A DNA stretch of 64,000 nucleotides from Gadus chalcogrammus (taxonomy: Eukaryota; Chordata; Actinopteri; Gadiformes; Gadidae). A program made the position numbers and the translations under genes. Numbering within the stretch: position 1 is the stretch's first letter; every line of letters begins with the position of its first letter. The notes under the pieces are model-generated. The model saw only the letters and a program-made list of their open reading frames with translations. It had not been told where the DNA came from and did not search any database. The stretch is from NCBI RefSeq assembly GCF_026213295.1, contig NC_079426.1, positions 26,474,902 to 26,538,901 of the forward strand, given 5' to 3'. Shown here one piece after another: positions 45,052-57,141 of the stretch.

Positions 45052-45813
45052 TCAAAATGGTATCCACTCGGCCATAGGCATTCCAGGGGAGGTAATAGAT
45101 GGCAATGTCTGATTACGTTTCCTCCTTTTACCAGATGAGACAGGCATAGCTGCCGCCGCAGAGTCACCCATAGTTGAGGGTGTATACTTATACATGTCTA
45201 CAGTTTGTCTGAGCTGTTTATTAGGGATAGCCGATAGAGGTATATTATTACTGGCTAAAAATTTCAGAAATACATTCCATCCCTGTGGTCTGACAGATTC
45301 GACAACATGGTATGGGGCGGTAACATTCTTTAACAGATCAAACATATGGGACCCCTTAATAGTTTCGCCTTGTAAAACGAGTTCCCCCTTGTCCGTCCAT
45401 GAGACATTTTTAGATTTCTTTAAAGAGTCCAGGATATGTCTGGTGTTGCTCTTGCTTCTGACGGGTATATGTTTCATTATATCCTTATAAATATGATCGC
45501 CGATGCCATCATCGTCATCAACACCATACTGTGCCGCCACAGGTGTATGAACTGGGCCCCCATCCGCAAGTGACAGAGTTAATTCTCCATGCTCACGCTG
45601 TCCTTGTTTCACCATGGATAGATAACGCTGCAGGACCGCTCCGTACCTGGCAGCTTTTTCATATAGGTCTGTATCGGGAGTGTTCAACACCGTCGCAATG
45701 GCCTTATCCAGCTCATTTTCAGCAGTCTGTCTAACAGAATCCCTGGGTTGGGTATGCTTTAAGGCATCGAGTTGATGTTGAGGAACTAGATACATCTTGT
45801 GCGTATGATCCAT
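45052..45813 (-). CDS. Unassigned conserved-type Polinton protein, last leftward gene (253 residues)
   Basis: The first in-frame ATG is at 45811-45813 (MDHTHKMYLVPQHQLDALK); a GTG nine bases further upstream is an unlikely start. The N-terminal half looks helical with a Glu/Asp-rich stretch (AAQYGVDDDDGIGD). The middle holds HIPVRSKSNTRHILDSLK and LVLQGETIKGSHMFDLLKNV. The C-terminus is Ser/Pro/Lys-rich (SGKRRKRNQTLPS), a possible nuclear signal. A protein with this kind of start occurs beside the ATPase in many animal Polintons and is likely a virion or packaging component, but the function is not established here. Confidence 0.7.
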   Translation of the reverse strand: MDHTHKMYLVPQHQLDALKHTQPRDSVRQTAENELDKAIATVLNTPDTDLYEKAARYGAVLQRYLSMVKQGQREHGELTLSLADGGPVHTPVAAQYGVDDDDGIGDHIYKDIMKHIPVRSKSNTRHILDSLKKSKNVSWTDKGELVLQGETIKGSHMFDLLKNVTAPYHVVESVRPQGWNVFLKFLASNNIPLSAIPNKQLRQTVDMYKYTPSTMGDSAAAAMPVSSGKRRKRNQTLPSITSPGMPMAEWIPF

Positions 45814-45818
45814 TATAA

Positions 45819-46151
45819 TCACCCTCCTCTTGAGAACAGGCTTGTAAACAACGGTACGGCCACAGACAGCAGGGGTAGAAGAAATCCACCAGTCTGATTA
45901 ATTAGTCTTTTCTTTCTAGATATTAGTACATTTTTATTGGCGAGTATTCTGAGGTCCTTCTTTCGTCTACGCAATTTCGTATGCTGACGGGGGGTTAGTG
46001 GTATTTTGCCTTGTAAAATGTTCAAGGCTATTTCACACAGTGAGTTGATAAAGTCGGTGTTGGCTGTCCTGAGGATAGCTTTACGCTGTGCTGGAGGTGC
46101 TTTATATAGTTGCTTAAGACGTTCACGATTTCTGCTTATACGTGAGGACAT
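45819..46151 (-). CDS. Small basic protein with C-terminal hydrophobic segment (110 residues)
   Basis: Arg/Lys-rich throughout (RLKQLYKAPPAQRKAILRTA, TPRQHTKLRRRKKDLRIL), followed by INQTGGFLLPLLSVAVPLFT, a hydrophobic tail after a Gly-Gly. The layout suggests an adenoviral pVI/pX-type particle protein: a basic DNA-contact part, a possible protease site and a membrane-active helix. Its stop is 5 bp from the next ATG and its start 16 bp from the ATPase stop, so the three genes form a tight leftward cluster. Role inferred. Confidence 0.65.
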   Translation of the reverse strand: MSSRISRNRERLKQLYKAPPAQRKAILRTANTDFINSLCEIALNILQGKIPLTPRQHTKLRRRKKDLRILANKNVLISRKKRLINQTGGFLLPLLSVAVPLFTSLFSRGG

Positions 46152-46167
46152 GGTCTTTTGGGGCTAA

Positions 46168-46833
46168 TCACTTTACTCTCTGAGTGTATACAACATGCCG
46201 GTCCGACAATATATCTGTTCTAAGTCTCATGTTGTCTGGGGTCATGGCTTTAAAGTCTACAAGCAGATACCCATAAGGCATGTCGGTAGCATCGTTAAAG
46301 GCTTCTAGAAAATATTTTGTCTTACACGGAAACATCTGTTTGGCTATCAGCATAATCTGATATTTGTCACGTGGGTTCTTAAACAAAACCATGTAATTGG
46401 TATTTAGACTAATTGTACGGCTGGTTTTACCCTGCATGAATAAATTCTGGACCAGATACATACAACTGAGATTACGATGGTGTACATATTTGGTAAAAAC
46501 GTACTGAACCTCTAAATTATTGCATGCGTCGTTCATCAAGTCGTCAATAATGAGCAGATTTCTAGTATGGACTGGTAAGACTGTATCATCGCATAGAGAT
46601 TTGGGGATCCCTTCTATAAAGTGAATGTTCCTTATTTTAAGCAGATCATCGTATATGGGCTGCCAGCATGAATAAATATATACTATATTTTCAATCTTTT
46701 CTGAGAATAACCGATCCATATTTTCAATGACTGTTTTGACAAAGTAGGTTTTGCCGCTGTTTGACGGTCCCGATACTACCATGCTGAACGGGTGCTGTAG
46801 CCTAGGATCAAACGTAGCGTGTGCAACAGCCAT
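46168..46833 (-). CDS. FtsK/HerA-type genome-packaging ATPase, A32-like (221 residues)
   Basis: The enzyme drives DNA into the preformed capsid. Walker A is GPSNSGKT at residues 22-29 and Walker B is NLLIIDDLM around residues 92-100. YLVQNLFMQGKTSRTISLNTNYMVLFKNPRD matches the sensor region of the poxvirus A32/Polinton ATPases. The length suits the family. The start is the first in-frame ATG at 46831-46833. The frame is intact. It lies between PolB and the basic protein in the leftward block. Confidence 0.92.
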   Translation of the reverse strand: MAVAHATFDPRLQHPFSMVVSGPSNSGKTYFVKTVIENMDRLFSEKIENIVYIYSCWQPIYDDLLKIRNIHFIEGIPKSLCDDTVLPVHTRNLLIIDDLMNDACNNLEVQYVFTKYVHHRNLSCMYLVQNLFMQGKTSRTISLNTNYMVLFKNPRDKYQIMLIAKQMFPCKTKYFLEAFNDATDMPYGYLLVDFKAMTPDNMRLRTDILSDRHVVYTQRVK

Positions 46834-47242
46834 CTCTGCGGTCTGTGTGCATCCCCTCTGACGGCCGGCTGCCTTGTGACCATAGAACAGTGAAACATGT
46901 GAAAGTTAACATTCTTTATTAACACATGCATGATTATTAACACATTCATCATTAATGCATGACGAGTATAAAAGTATATACATATACATCATGATACATA
47001 TACATTTAACATGATTGTTAAATGATTCAAATAAAAAAGATTAAAAGGAGAAAAACACATGGATCAATTTGAAAACAATAAATCAAAACCAAATAGTTAA
47101 TAACATAACACAACACAACATAACACAATATGCATACCACCTCAAAATACAAAATGAATAATATAAAAAGACATAAAAAACTATGTGGAAGAAGAAGAAG
47201 AAGAAAAAACAGGGATCCTTTGGACGCTATAAAACAAAATGG
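46834..47242. other. A/T-rich spacer between ATPase and PolB
   Basis: About 400 bp of very A/T-rich DNA (many ACATAACACAA and TACATATACAT units). It contains a minus-strand AATAAA (plus TTTATT, 46915-46920) for the PolB transcript and presumably the promoter of the ATPase cluster. No gene. Confidence 0.6.
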
Positions 47243-49411
47243 TTAATAGCCATAAGGAAGCGTGGTGTAGTCGGGAAAAACCCTGCGTTTGTTGTAAACC
47301 ACCCTAAGTCGTTTAACCACAGTAGCGTTTTTAAGCAGAAGCTTATTCTTATTCCTTTGAATGGTATCTACCGTGGTGGTGATGTCGCGGGTTTGTGGTC
47401 GATTGTTGACAAAATCATCGATTAGACATTTCAGTGTCTGCTGGGTGACCACTTTAGCATTTGCTGCATTTAAAGTCACCCCTTTGCATTTGACTACAGA
47501 CTTGTGCTGACGTGTGTGGTAGGCATAGCTTTTAGGACCTGTTGAGACATATTCGCTAATGTAATCCTCCTGCTCGGTACCGTACCGATCGCCATCATTT
47601 ATCTCGTCGGTCAAGTCGCCCAGATAAGGACCTAAAGGGGGTACCCAATCACCCTCCTTAGAAACAAAAATGATGCTGTCTGTGTCACAATAGAGGATAC
47701 GCTCCTGTAATTTGTCTAGAAGGTCATAGAGCATGAGCCTGGCATGGGCCGTAGTCACAGCCCCCACAATCACGTTAACATCCCGAGCCCTTTCGAGACG
47801 GGCATCTTTGTGTTTCCATTGTACAAGGGCCACCTCATCAGAAACAAAACAAAAGTGGCTAATGTGATAGCTGTCGCTGAACATGAGCTGGGTGAACCTT
47901 TCAGGTGCTGCAATTAGCTCACAAGTGGGTAGGTCTGGGCGTAGCGAAAAGCGACCCCACAGGCTGTTGAGAATCAACTTGTTGCAATTACGCATGGCTT
48001 TGTTGACGCTCATGTTGTCGTGATCCAGCTGTATGCCTTCCTTAACCAGATAGTTTTGCACATATGCCTGCTGTTTCTCCGCAGTATCCACTGTGCTGGG
48101 GTATCCTGAAGCCTCCTGTTTACGCTTGAGAAACGTTTTGACATACCCTTTAAACAGAGACTTTGACTGCTTGGGGTAGTGCCATACTTCATGCATCTGT
48201 ATTATCACGTACCCCTTTTCCACGGCCTTTTCTACCTCTAAAGTCACCCATGTACCTGTCAGAGCCCTTTCATCGTCGCCGTGATGACATGCGTCTGTCT
48301 GATTGAGCTCTGTGGCACATGTACCACAGAGGGGAAACATCAGCTTTCCATGACACCTGTAAGGGAGCACAGGATGGTAAAGACCTCTGGGGGGCAACAC
48401 AGTGCATTTGACGATGCCGAAATACCCGTCCAAAGGACCAAAATTCCTGAAAATGATCTTGGGGTGTCCTATAGGATATGGACAGCGGGCCTGTACTGTG
48501 GGGTAGAGAGAGGTAAAGTCATAGTAGCGTATTTTCTCACCGGGCTCGGCCTTGTGGTACATTTTGATGGCATTGGTGCGACCCCCATAGAGAGAGTCGC
48601 GAGGATCAATCCTGGGTTGTATCTTCAGAGTAGCCAAGAAGGCCTGCACTGTAGCATCTGTCTTTTTCAGTCTGTGCCACTCACACTCCCACATGACCAC
48701 AACTCTTAAGCCATGATCTCTTTTGAGGGCCGTGATTTTGAGGTGAAACTGCAACCATAATTCACCATAGGTCTTTTTGACGACAGGATTCTTATGACCA
48801 GCGTTGTAGCACCGTTCACACCCGTGATAAAAGCATCCTGCAAATTCATAGGCTGTGTTTATAGCCGGGGCATATCCATCTAGGAAGAATGGACCATATT
48901 CAGCCTCCCCATGCTTGAGAGCGTGCTGAATCTCCAGGTTATTGGAGTGGGATAGATATTCAAGCCACTGGATGGATGCACATGAGAACGACTTTTGCTT
49001 TTTCCGATAGACCCCCTCGTAGGTCAACGCCAAGACGTATTTTTTCAAGAACGACTTTTTGAAGGTGGCCATGCACGCCGAAGCCAGAGTGGCATATGCA
49101 AAGGGGTCTATAGTTGCACACTCTATGAAATTTTCCCTGTAGATCCCGCACGCCGTGTGCAGGATCCTCACATCGTTGACACAGTAGCGGCGCAGCTGTT
49201 TCTGAATGTCAAATTTTTTGTGCCTTACAGATCTGTACCATAAAGCGAAATCTGTCTTTTGATCGCTAGTCATGGAATCATAACCATAATATGAGATCTC
49301 AGGGTATGCACCGACATAAGACTCGTTGGCCCGCGTGTTAAATTTATGAGGAAAATGACCTTTCGCCATATCTTCAAAATCCAACGCCTCCGGTGCTTTA
49401 GCCAACCGCAT
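47243..49411 (-). pseudogene. Viral DNA polymerase B, C-terminal 722 residues
   Basis: This is the polymerase part of a protein-primed family B polymerase that would copy the element's ends. Exo III-like YCVND is at residues 76-80. Motif A is YYDFTSLYP (about 297-304), motif B KLILNSLWGRF (478-488) and motif C YCDTDS (574-579); all catalytic residues are present. A Cys-containing insert (CFYHGCERC) lies between the exonuclease and palm regions. The frame is open upstream of the first Met to a TAA near 49465. The exonuclease region before it is cut by a rearrangement (49426-49591), so no continuous polymerase can be read. Confidence 0.92.
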
Positions 49412-49425
49412 GGGGAAAAAGCTGA

Positions 49426-49591
49426 ATGAGTCCCCATCTCGGACTGAATAGTGTAGTGTGTTGCCTTATTTCTGGAGGTCGCCCTGATGCTCCAGAGGAG
49501 GCTAACTTTGTGAGTTTGAGTCCGAGATGAGTCCCCATCTCGGACTGAATAGTGTAGTGTGTTGCCTTATTTCTGGAGGTCGCCCTGATGC
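49426..49591. repeat. 65-bp direct duplication that breaks PolB
   Basis: The 65 bp at 49426-49490 recur without change at 49527-49591. The spacer plus second copy contain a short hairpin (GTCCGAGAT ... ATCTCGGAC, 49519-49544). On the minus strand the first copy read follows directly after the HNASG of exo motif II. Confidence 0.9.
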
Positions 49592-51559
49592 GTTGTGCGC
49601 AATGAATGTAAACAACCTATAAGCCCCTGTTCTGTAGCGTCTCACAAACTTTCCCACGCAATCTGTACCGCTAGCATACCATTCCTCGCCTTCAGAAGTC
49701 TTAGCAGCCACAAAGTTTGCTTCGTGTCGACCCTCATGCACGCGCGTTTCGAAATCATAAAATATGTAATCATCAGATAAACGGCTATTATCAGCATCAT
49801 CATCATCATCTACAGGTGCAGCCGTCGTATAACGGTTCCCCCGACCTTTGCGTCGACCCTTGCGCTTGCGTTTCTTAAGGCGGTCGTACGGCTGAATAAA
49901 ACATTCATGCACAGTGTCGCTGAGTATCGGTTCACCGCAGTGATGACACTTTGACACGCTGCATACATGCCCTTTATAGGCCTCCTCCTCCTCCTTCCCC
50001 TCCTCCCCCTCCTCCCCCTCCTCCCCCTCCTCCTCCTCCTCCTCCTCCCCCCTCTTCTTTTTCTTCTTCGGTATGATATACTGTCTACAACACTGATTAC
50101 AGTATTTGATCTTTTCACACGGTATCATTTTATGTACGGCCGAATGTTGCTTATGTATGGCATAGCAGACCTGCGAGCGGCATATACGACTACAGTCCGT
50201 GCACTTTATAGTACGACCTCCCTGGCTATCGCACACTGTCAGACACACATTGCAATGGATCGGGCATTTGTGGAATAGAATTGTCTCGTGGGCCTTGTAG
50301 CAATATTCACACACATATCGCGTACCAAAGAAAGCCGTGCGGTTCACTATACAATGATAATGGTTATCATGCAGGTACAACCATATTGTTTTAGGATGTT
50401 GGCCCATATGCGTCTGGAACATCTCCAGCTTCTTGAATGCATCATTATGATGAAATATCAAGATTTTAACATCTAGATGTCTCTCAAATTTGAAAACATC
50501 CGAGAAACCCACAGAGTGATCTGGACCGTACCCCAGCTCCCTGTGTAATTTGCGAGCCGCCTCCAAATTAGTCTCGTCGGGCACTGTACTGCCTCCAGTT
50601 ACCCCCTCCTGCAGAAAATGTATCATGCATAGTGAGAAACACAAATTGTTATGTGTGTTACTAGGTGTGTAGAGATTTAATTTCTTCTTGTTTATGATCT
50701 CATCATAGGGAATTGATTTTAACTTCAAACGCCCACCACCCCGTTTGTTATGGACCCCTGTGACCACCAGCTCTAACACATCATCCGTCAGACCTGTGTC
50801 GTTACTCTGTATGACATGGCTAATATGATCCATAAACAAATCCGCATTGTAATCATCACCCGCCACGAGCACAGCCTGCACATCAGCTGCCAATGAAGGC
50901 CCTCTCAAAACAACGTTTAAGACACTACCGTCGGCTGTACTTTGTGAACAGTTTGTTATAACCCCCGACAGCCTCTCCCTGATCAAATCAGGGACCTCTT
51001 GTACATTTTCAAGGGATATACTTCTCAGATCAATGGTCTGTCTAACCTCAAAACCGTTAAAGCGGGGAAATAATCTAGTATGCAACTCGTCATCATCATC
51101 ACCCGCCGCCATAGGCACAGGTGTACCATCATCACCACCATCATCATCATCACCACAGCCAACAACATCAGCACCGCCATCGTCACCATCAACGTCAACA
51201 ACACCGCCACCACCACCACCACCCCCGCCACCGTCCTGTATATTCGACTCTATAGAGTCACCAGTCCTACCCCCTACAGCCGCCAGGGGTTCCTGAAAAC
51301 CCTCACCATCCCCTTCGTCACGTTGCGACACATGCAATACATCTATCGGTGATGTTATGTCTATCTGCTTGGCTATGTCTAGCCTCTCTTGTACACTAGC
51401 CAGCCACCCATCGACAGTGTTAAGTACATCTCTGGTGTATGCCGCCGCATACAACACATCCCTTGTGTCTAAATCCCCGGGGACATCTAACCCCACACAC
51501 ACCTCCCCGCCATTTCGATATATATCCCCTATAGGTGATCCACAGAATACCCGACACAC
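49502..51559 (-). pseudogene. Viral DNA polymerase B, N-terminal part with Cys-protease-like and zinc-cluster regions
   Basis: A 685-codon open frame with no ATG at its upstream end: it opens after a TAG at 51560-51562 and the first candidate Met is within MAAGDDDDELH. The first part is acidic and Gly-rich. It then shows NNLCFSLCMIHFLQEG and DNHYHCIVNRTAFF, which could be the Cys and His of an OTU/papain-like fold. A series of Cys pairs follows (CEYCYKA, CNVCLTVC, CNQCC, CHHCGEP), with a Glu/Gly tract coded by GGA repeats. Exo I is DFET at about residue 602. Exo motif II is cut after HNASG (about residue 659), then 26 aberrant residues to the stop. Confidence 0.85.
49978..50070. repeat. (CTC)n/(GGA)n trinucleotide tract inside PolB
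   Basis: It codes the Glu/Gly/Lys stretch of PolB in frame. Length variation here would change the linker without shifting frame. Confidence 0.85.
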
Positions 51560-51611
51560 CTACCCCCAGTGTTATGACCTCCCGACCAATAGACACGCCG
51601 TTAGTGCGCAT
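51420..51611 (-). other. Alternative frame with ATG at the PolB 5' end
   Basis: An ATG at 51609-51611 opens a frame (MRTNGVSIGREVITLGV) that is offset from the long PolB N-terminal frame. The PolB frame itself lacks a start there. The simplest reading is a one- or two-base indel near 51550-51565, or an intron. It could also be a chance frame. Confidence 0.4.
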
Positions 51612-51796
51612 GCCTAGATACCATTGGCCTACGCCTACTCATTCACACAATAGACTATCTACTAATGATACGTAGGTTAATACATATATCTTATAATAAA
51701 CGCAAATAATATAATATATATAGCTATGTATTAAGAGGTTACATATAATAATATTCAACACTTTATTATATCAAAACACACATACACACACACCCA

Positions 51797-51834
<38 letters not shown>

Positions 51835-51840
51835 CACCTA

Positions 51841-52237
<397 letters not shown>

Positions 52238-52429
52238 AACACCAAAACAATGCATTGAAAGCTGTGCCTTAAGGGCCTTAAGACAACACACGCAAAGAGA
52301 GGAAGAGACATGGCCATAAAACGCATCACACGACACCTAGCAGGCTTGCACTCTAACTGACCCATAAGGAGAGGAGAACGTAGGCCCTATATTAAATCAC
52401 ACATAATAGCAATAAGTCCCTTGACATAA

Positions 52430-52535
52430 CAACACCAACCGGAAGTGCCGTCATTAGAAACACCCGCCCCCCTCCCCCCAACCGGATGTTGATGTTTTCA
52501 AAAACCTACCCAAGTGGTGGTAAGTATTAACTACT
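52430..52535. repeat. Right terminal inverted repeat
   Basis: Inverse of 38373-38480: starts CAACACCAACCGGAAGTGCC and ends GGTAAGTATTAACTACT. Confidence 0.95.
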
Positions 52536-52541
52536 GTTCTG
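52536..52541. repeat. Target site duplication, right
   Basis: GTTCTG, identical to 38367-38372. Confidence 0.9.
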
Positions 52542-52676
52542 TAATGGCTAACTTCCCATCTTAAGATAAAATAGGAGTTGAGTTAGGAATCCTCCTTCTG
52601 TAACATCAAAACCCCTAAATGCCTTCCTATCTCAAGATAGGATTTCAGAGTTAGGAAGTTTCTGTAATGAGGCCCC
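52542..52676. mobile_element. Right part of the Harbinger-like MITE hosting the virus
   Basis: It ends TTTCTGTAATGAGGCCCC, the inverse of the left MITE end at 37787. Confidence 0.75.
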
Positions 52677-53165
52677 TGATCCCTTCGTAAATCCTTATTT
52701 GTTTCAGTCTGATACAGAGCCCTCCAGGCTGGCAGAATGATTAGAGGATTCAATATTAAATTACTCTTGTAAAAAACTAAACAATACAAGGGCATAGAAA
52801 AATATCTTATGGCGTTTGGTTATTAACATAACTAAGCTGAATGTGCCAAGAAGACACTTGGCCGCTACAACAGCAGTTCAACAATTTCTCCAAGAGATAT
52901 TTATTTTACCTTTTCAAAAACAATTCATCCAGTCGTGCCACAGATGAGGCTTTGTCTGACTGTGAGGGTTGTGTGTATCTTGTGTTTCTAACTCAGTGTG
53001 TGTCTTTAGTAGTGGCTCCTGTAGTGTGTTGATAGCAACATAATTAATCCCATCCTCCTCAAACCAAATCAATTGAACATCTGCTCTGATCAAATCTTAC
53101 AACGACATGTATCCACTCGCTAGTCGCTTCTTCATGAGATGCCATCATGAATTCTCCTCCCACTG

Positions 53166-53410
53166 TGACCCGCTAACCATCAACTAGGACTGTTACCACT
53201 GCGCTCTAACCATCAACTAGGACTGGTCCCACTGCACTCTAACCATCAACTAGGACTGGTCCCACTGTGACCCTCTAACCATCAACTACGACTGGTCCCA
53301 CTGTGCTCTAACCATCAACTAGGACTGGTCCCACTGCGCTCTAACCATCAACTAGGAATGGTCCCACTTCGCTCTAACCATCAACTAGGACTGGTCCCAC
53401 TGCGCTCTAA
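53166..53410. repeat. Minisatellite, ~33-bp unit, about eight copies
   Basis: The unit CTCTAACCATCAACTAGGAC + TGGTCCCACTGCG repeats with point changes. Confidence 0.9.
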
Positions 53411-53778
53411 TAATCCCATAACACAGATCCCTGCCACTACACAGCAGTGTGTATCCTGCTCTCTACGGTGGATGTATTGATCTTCTCATGAAGTCCTAAA
53501 GCCAGGGTCCTCCTACTGAGGTCCTCCTCAGAGCCATCCTGTGCCGCCCGCTTCCAAAGGCCCTAGAACCCTGCAGTATGAGCCCAGCAGGCAAGCAGTA
53601 TGCAGAGACGTCTGCGTCGGCCGCCTGTCTATAAATATAAACCAGGTCTATAGATGTGACCTTGTGTCTTCATCCAGGGCTGCTGGATTGGCTTATCACA
53701 GACCATAAATCACTAGTGTTCATAAGACAACTGCTTGCTGGGTACATTGGCACACAAAGACACACACGCATGAACGAG

Positions 53779-53910
<132 letters not shown>

Positions 53911-54340
53911 CTCACACACAAGGACAGTCAAATACTCTGAGCACATACAATAATTCACACCATACAGATACACACACAAAAGTCCTGCACAAACAATCAC
54001 CAGAGCCCACCAACATACACTATAGTGCCATAAGTCAGCGTGTGTGTTTTTGTGTGTATGTGTGTCTTTTTGTGTGTGTGAGAACATGCATGTGTGCTTT
54101 TGTGTGTGTGTGCGTGAACGTGCATGTGTATGTGTGTGTGAGAGGTTGATTTAGAGAGGCAGTCTAAATGCTAAGAACCTGTCCTTACTCATAGAGTATG
54201 ACAGGGCCTGCGTCATCCTGAGGCCCTTAGTAATTGTTAATGTAATTCAAAACAATTACATTAACTTTCTCCACTCACATTGTGCTTTAAGGTAATCTAA
54301 GGCCATCAAACCTCATTGTTATTTAGAAGGTGTAAGCACG

Positions 54341-54457
<117 letters not shown>

Positions 54458-54779
54458 ATGTGCTATATTAAATTAAATACATGTAAAAAGCAAATGAATG
54501 CTAGAATAAACAACTTATAAAGTTCCGCTCTCATTCTGTGATTTGCTATTCATCTACTTTTTACAGCTTTCTTTTTCACAGTTTACCCCACACTGACATA
54601 ATGCATGCACACATGCAAACCCCCCCCCCCACACACACACACACACACACACACTATATTAAAATTCACCCAAGACAATAGAGTGGAAAACAGGGGTGAG
54701 AGGACAATTCAGAGATATTAAAAGTGGGTGTTGGTGAGTGGGTGACAACTATAGCAGAATGGACACAGAGAACAAGGAT

Positions 54780-54887
<108 letters not shown>

Positions 54888-55690
54888 GAACAATGGGGGA
54901 CAACATGCGTTAAAAAAGCTTCTACTGAGGCTGAACTGCCATCCGCCCACTGCAGACGTGCCGTCGTTGCAAGTTGACAGGGAGAGATGAACGTGTGAAT
55001 TCACCAGACACCACTGGCCTTTCTGGGGGCAAGGTCAGCTGAAGGAGAAGGAGTAGGAAGTTAATGTTTCCCTGAGTGCCACCAGAGCCGTAGCAGGACA
55101 TTGTACCGCAGCTGGCTCTGGGGTTGGAGAGGAGAAGAACAAAAGGAGAAGCATTCAGAGAGAAGCTTCTAGATGATTGGTTTGGTTTTCAGATGAAAGG
55201 GAGAAATGTTCACACTGGTGTTGGTGTTGTGTGTAACAAGCCAGCCAGTCAGGTTGTGACGCCAATACATCCTTTGACGTGTTGCTGTTTTGTTTTGTTT
55301 GGTAATGGAGAGGCAGTTGTACCTTGTAACCACTAGCAACCACCCTACATGCTACATACATACACACAAACAATAATCCTCATCTGTTGAAATCTAAATG
55401 AATAAAATATTGTCTTCCATTTAAAATGATTTGCATACTAAATGATTCACAGGCCATCACACACACACTGACAGACACACACACGCCACACACAAACAAT
55501 GAGTGACACAAAGGACTCAAGTGAAAATCTTCAACATGCGCTAGAAACAATGGAAATGATTAACATTCAGAGACCCAGACAACATCTCTCAACATGTGTC
55601 TCTCTCTCTCTCCACCTCCTTATTGTCTAACTCTCTCTATCCACCTCCTTATTGTCTAACTCTCTCTATCCATCCCTCTCTCCATCTCTC

Positions 55691-56246
55691 GCCCTGTCCA
55701 CACAGGCGAAAACGATCCGTTTTTGTTTTATGCGGTTCAGGAATATCTCCGTAAAGACGGATTCATTGCGAAACCGCATCGAGCTGTAGAAATGCTGTGG
55801 TACACATTACAGGCCCATATGGGGCTCTGCTTCCGCTACAGGACTCCAGCAAAAAGAAGAAGAAAAGGAAGAGGTGAGCATACGCATAAAGCCTGCTCGC
55901 TGTTTACAAACATGAAGTCCAAGAAGAACAGGCCCCGTACAGACGGGCGAAAATGAATTTCCCCCTCTGTTTTCCATTGATGCGTTTCAGGAATATCTCC
56001 ATTAAGACGAAAACGCATCGAGCTGTAGAAACGCTGCAGTAAATATTCAAGGCACTGGTTCTCCACAAAAAAAAGTGGAGGGCATCAAGCCTGCGCGCAT
56101 ACAGCCTGCGCGCTTCATACAAACACGAGGAGATTCAACCTTTTAAATTGAGCAGAAATAAATCCAACGGATCCGTCTGGACGGTCGGCCGAAACGCACG
56201 AGACTTATGCGGTTTCACCAACAAATCGTCTCAGTGTGGACGGGGC
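55691..56246. mobile_element. MITE with GCCCTGTCCACAC / GTGTGGACGGGGC ends
   Basis: The two ends are inverses with one or two mismatches. The interior has two related blocks around CAGGAATATCTCCGTAAAGACG and CGCATCGAGCTGTAGAAA. There is no transposase. The ends are reminiscent of hAT-type MITEs, but no target duplication was found. Confidence 0.6.
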
Positions 56247-57141
56247 TTCTATCTCTTCCTCCCTCTCTACCTCAGTATTGTCTCTCTCTCTCTTTCCCCC
56301 GCTCTCTCTCTTTCTCTCCCACTACCTCAGTATTGACTCTCTAGCCACCTCAGTATTGACTCTCTCTCTCCCTTTGTTTAATTTCCTGATTTGCTCCTCC
56401 CTTCTCTCCAGGGGCGTAGGAACGAGTTTATATTATGATATTATTCCATATTTTCCACTACCTAATTGGTGTGTGAAGGTAAACGAAAGCGACATTAGAA
56501 TAGATGTAATGAACTGATAAATATAAATTACTGTGTAGTTCTGATACAAATAAAAGCTAGATAGCACTGTAGTGTTATCCAACAGTGTCAAACGTGCCGG
56601 GGCACACAAAAGGTTGAAAAACAATGGCCTAGGCAAAAGAGCCACAATGTTTTCTCCTGTCATTTGCAGCCACGAATTGCTTGCAAATTGACTTCTTGTC
56701 TAATCAGCCAAAGTCTGCATGAATATGAGGGGGCCGCATTTTTTGCAATATATGCCACACTTTCACCGCATAAATTGCAGATTTCCGCGCAAAATATGGG
56801 GGCTTTCATGATTTCATAATCCTCACATTTTCATGCAAAAAAGTCCCATATATCTTAGCAGAATGTTTAAAAAAAAATTGTTTACTTCACACAAGAGCAG
56901 CTATTTCCCCCTGTTGCCATGGGAGCTTGAGAAGTGACGTAATTACGCCACGTGAACATCATTGAAAAGCTGCATTTTTCGCAAGTTCCCGCATTTATTC
57001 GCAAGTTCTCGAAATTTTTGCAAGTTCCCACAATTTCAATTTCATAAAATGGAATAAATATGCCGCATAATCAAGGATTTTTGGCCGCAAAAATCACAAA
57101 AAATTGCTGCATTTTACTGGAGGGACTGCTGTAGCACCTAC

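Noticed and set aside
51025..51352. Several plus- and minus-strand frames of 63-90 residues in the virus right part
   Set aside because: Shadows of the acidic, Gly/Asp-rich PolB N-terminal region.
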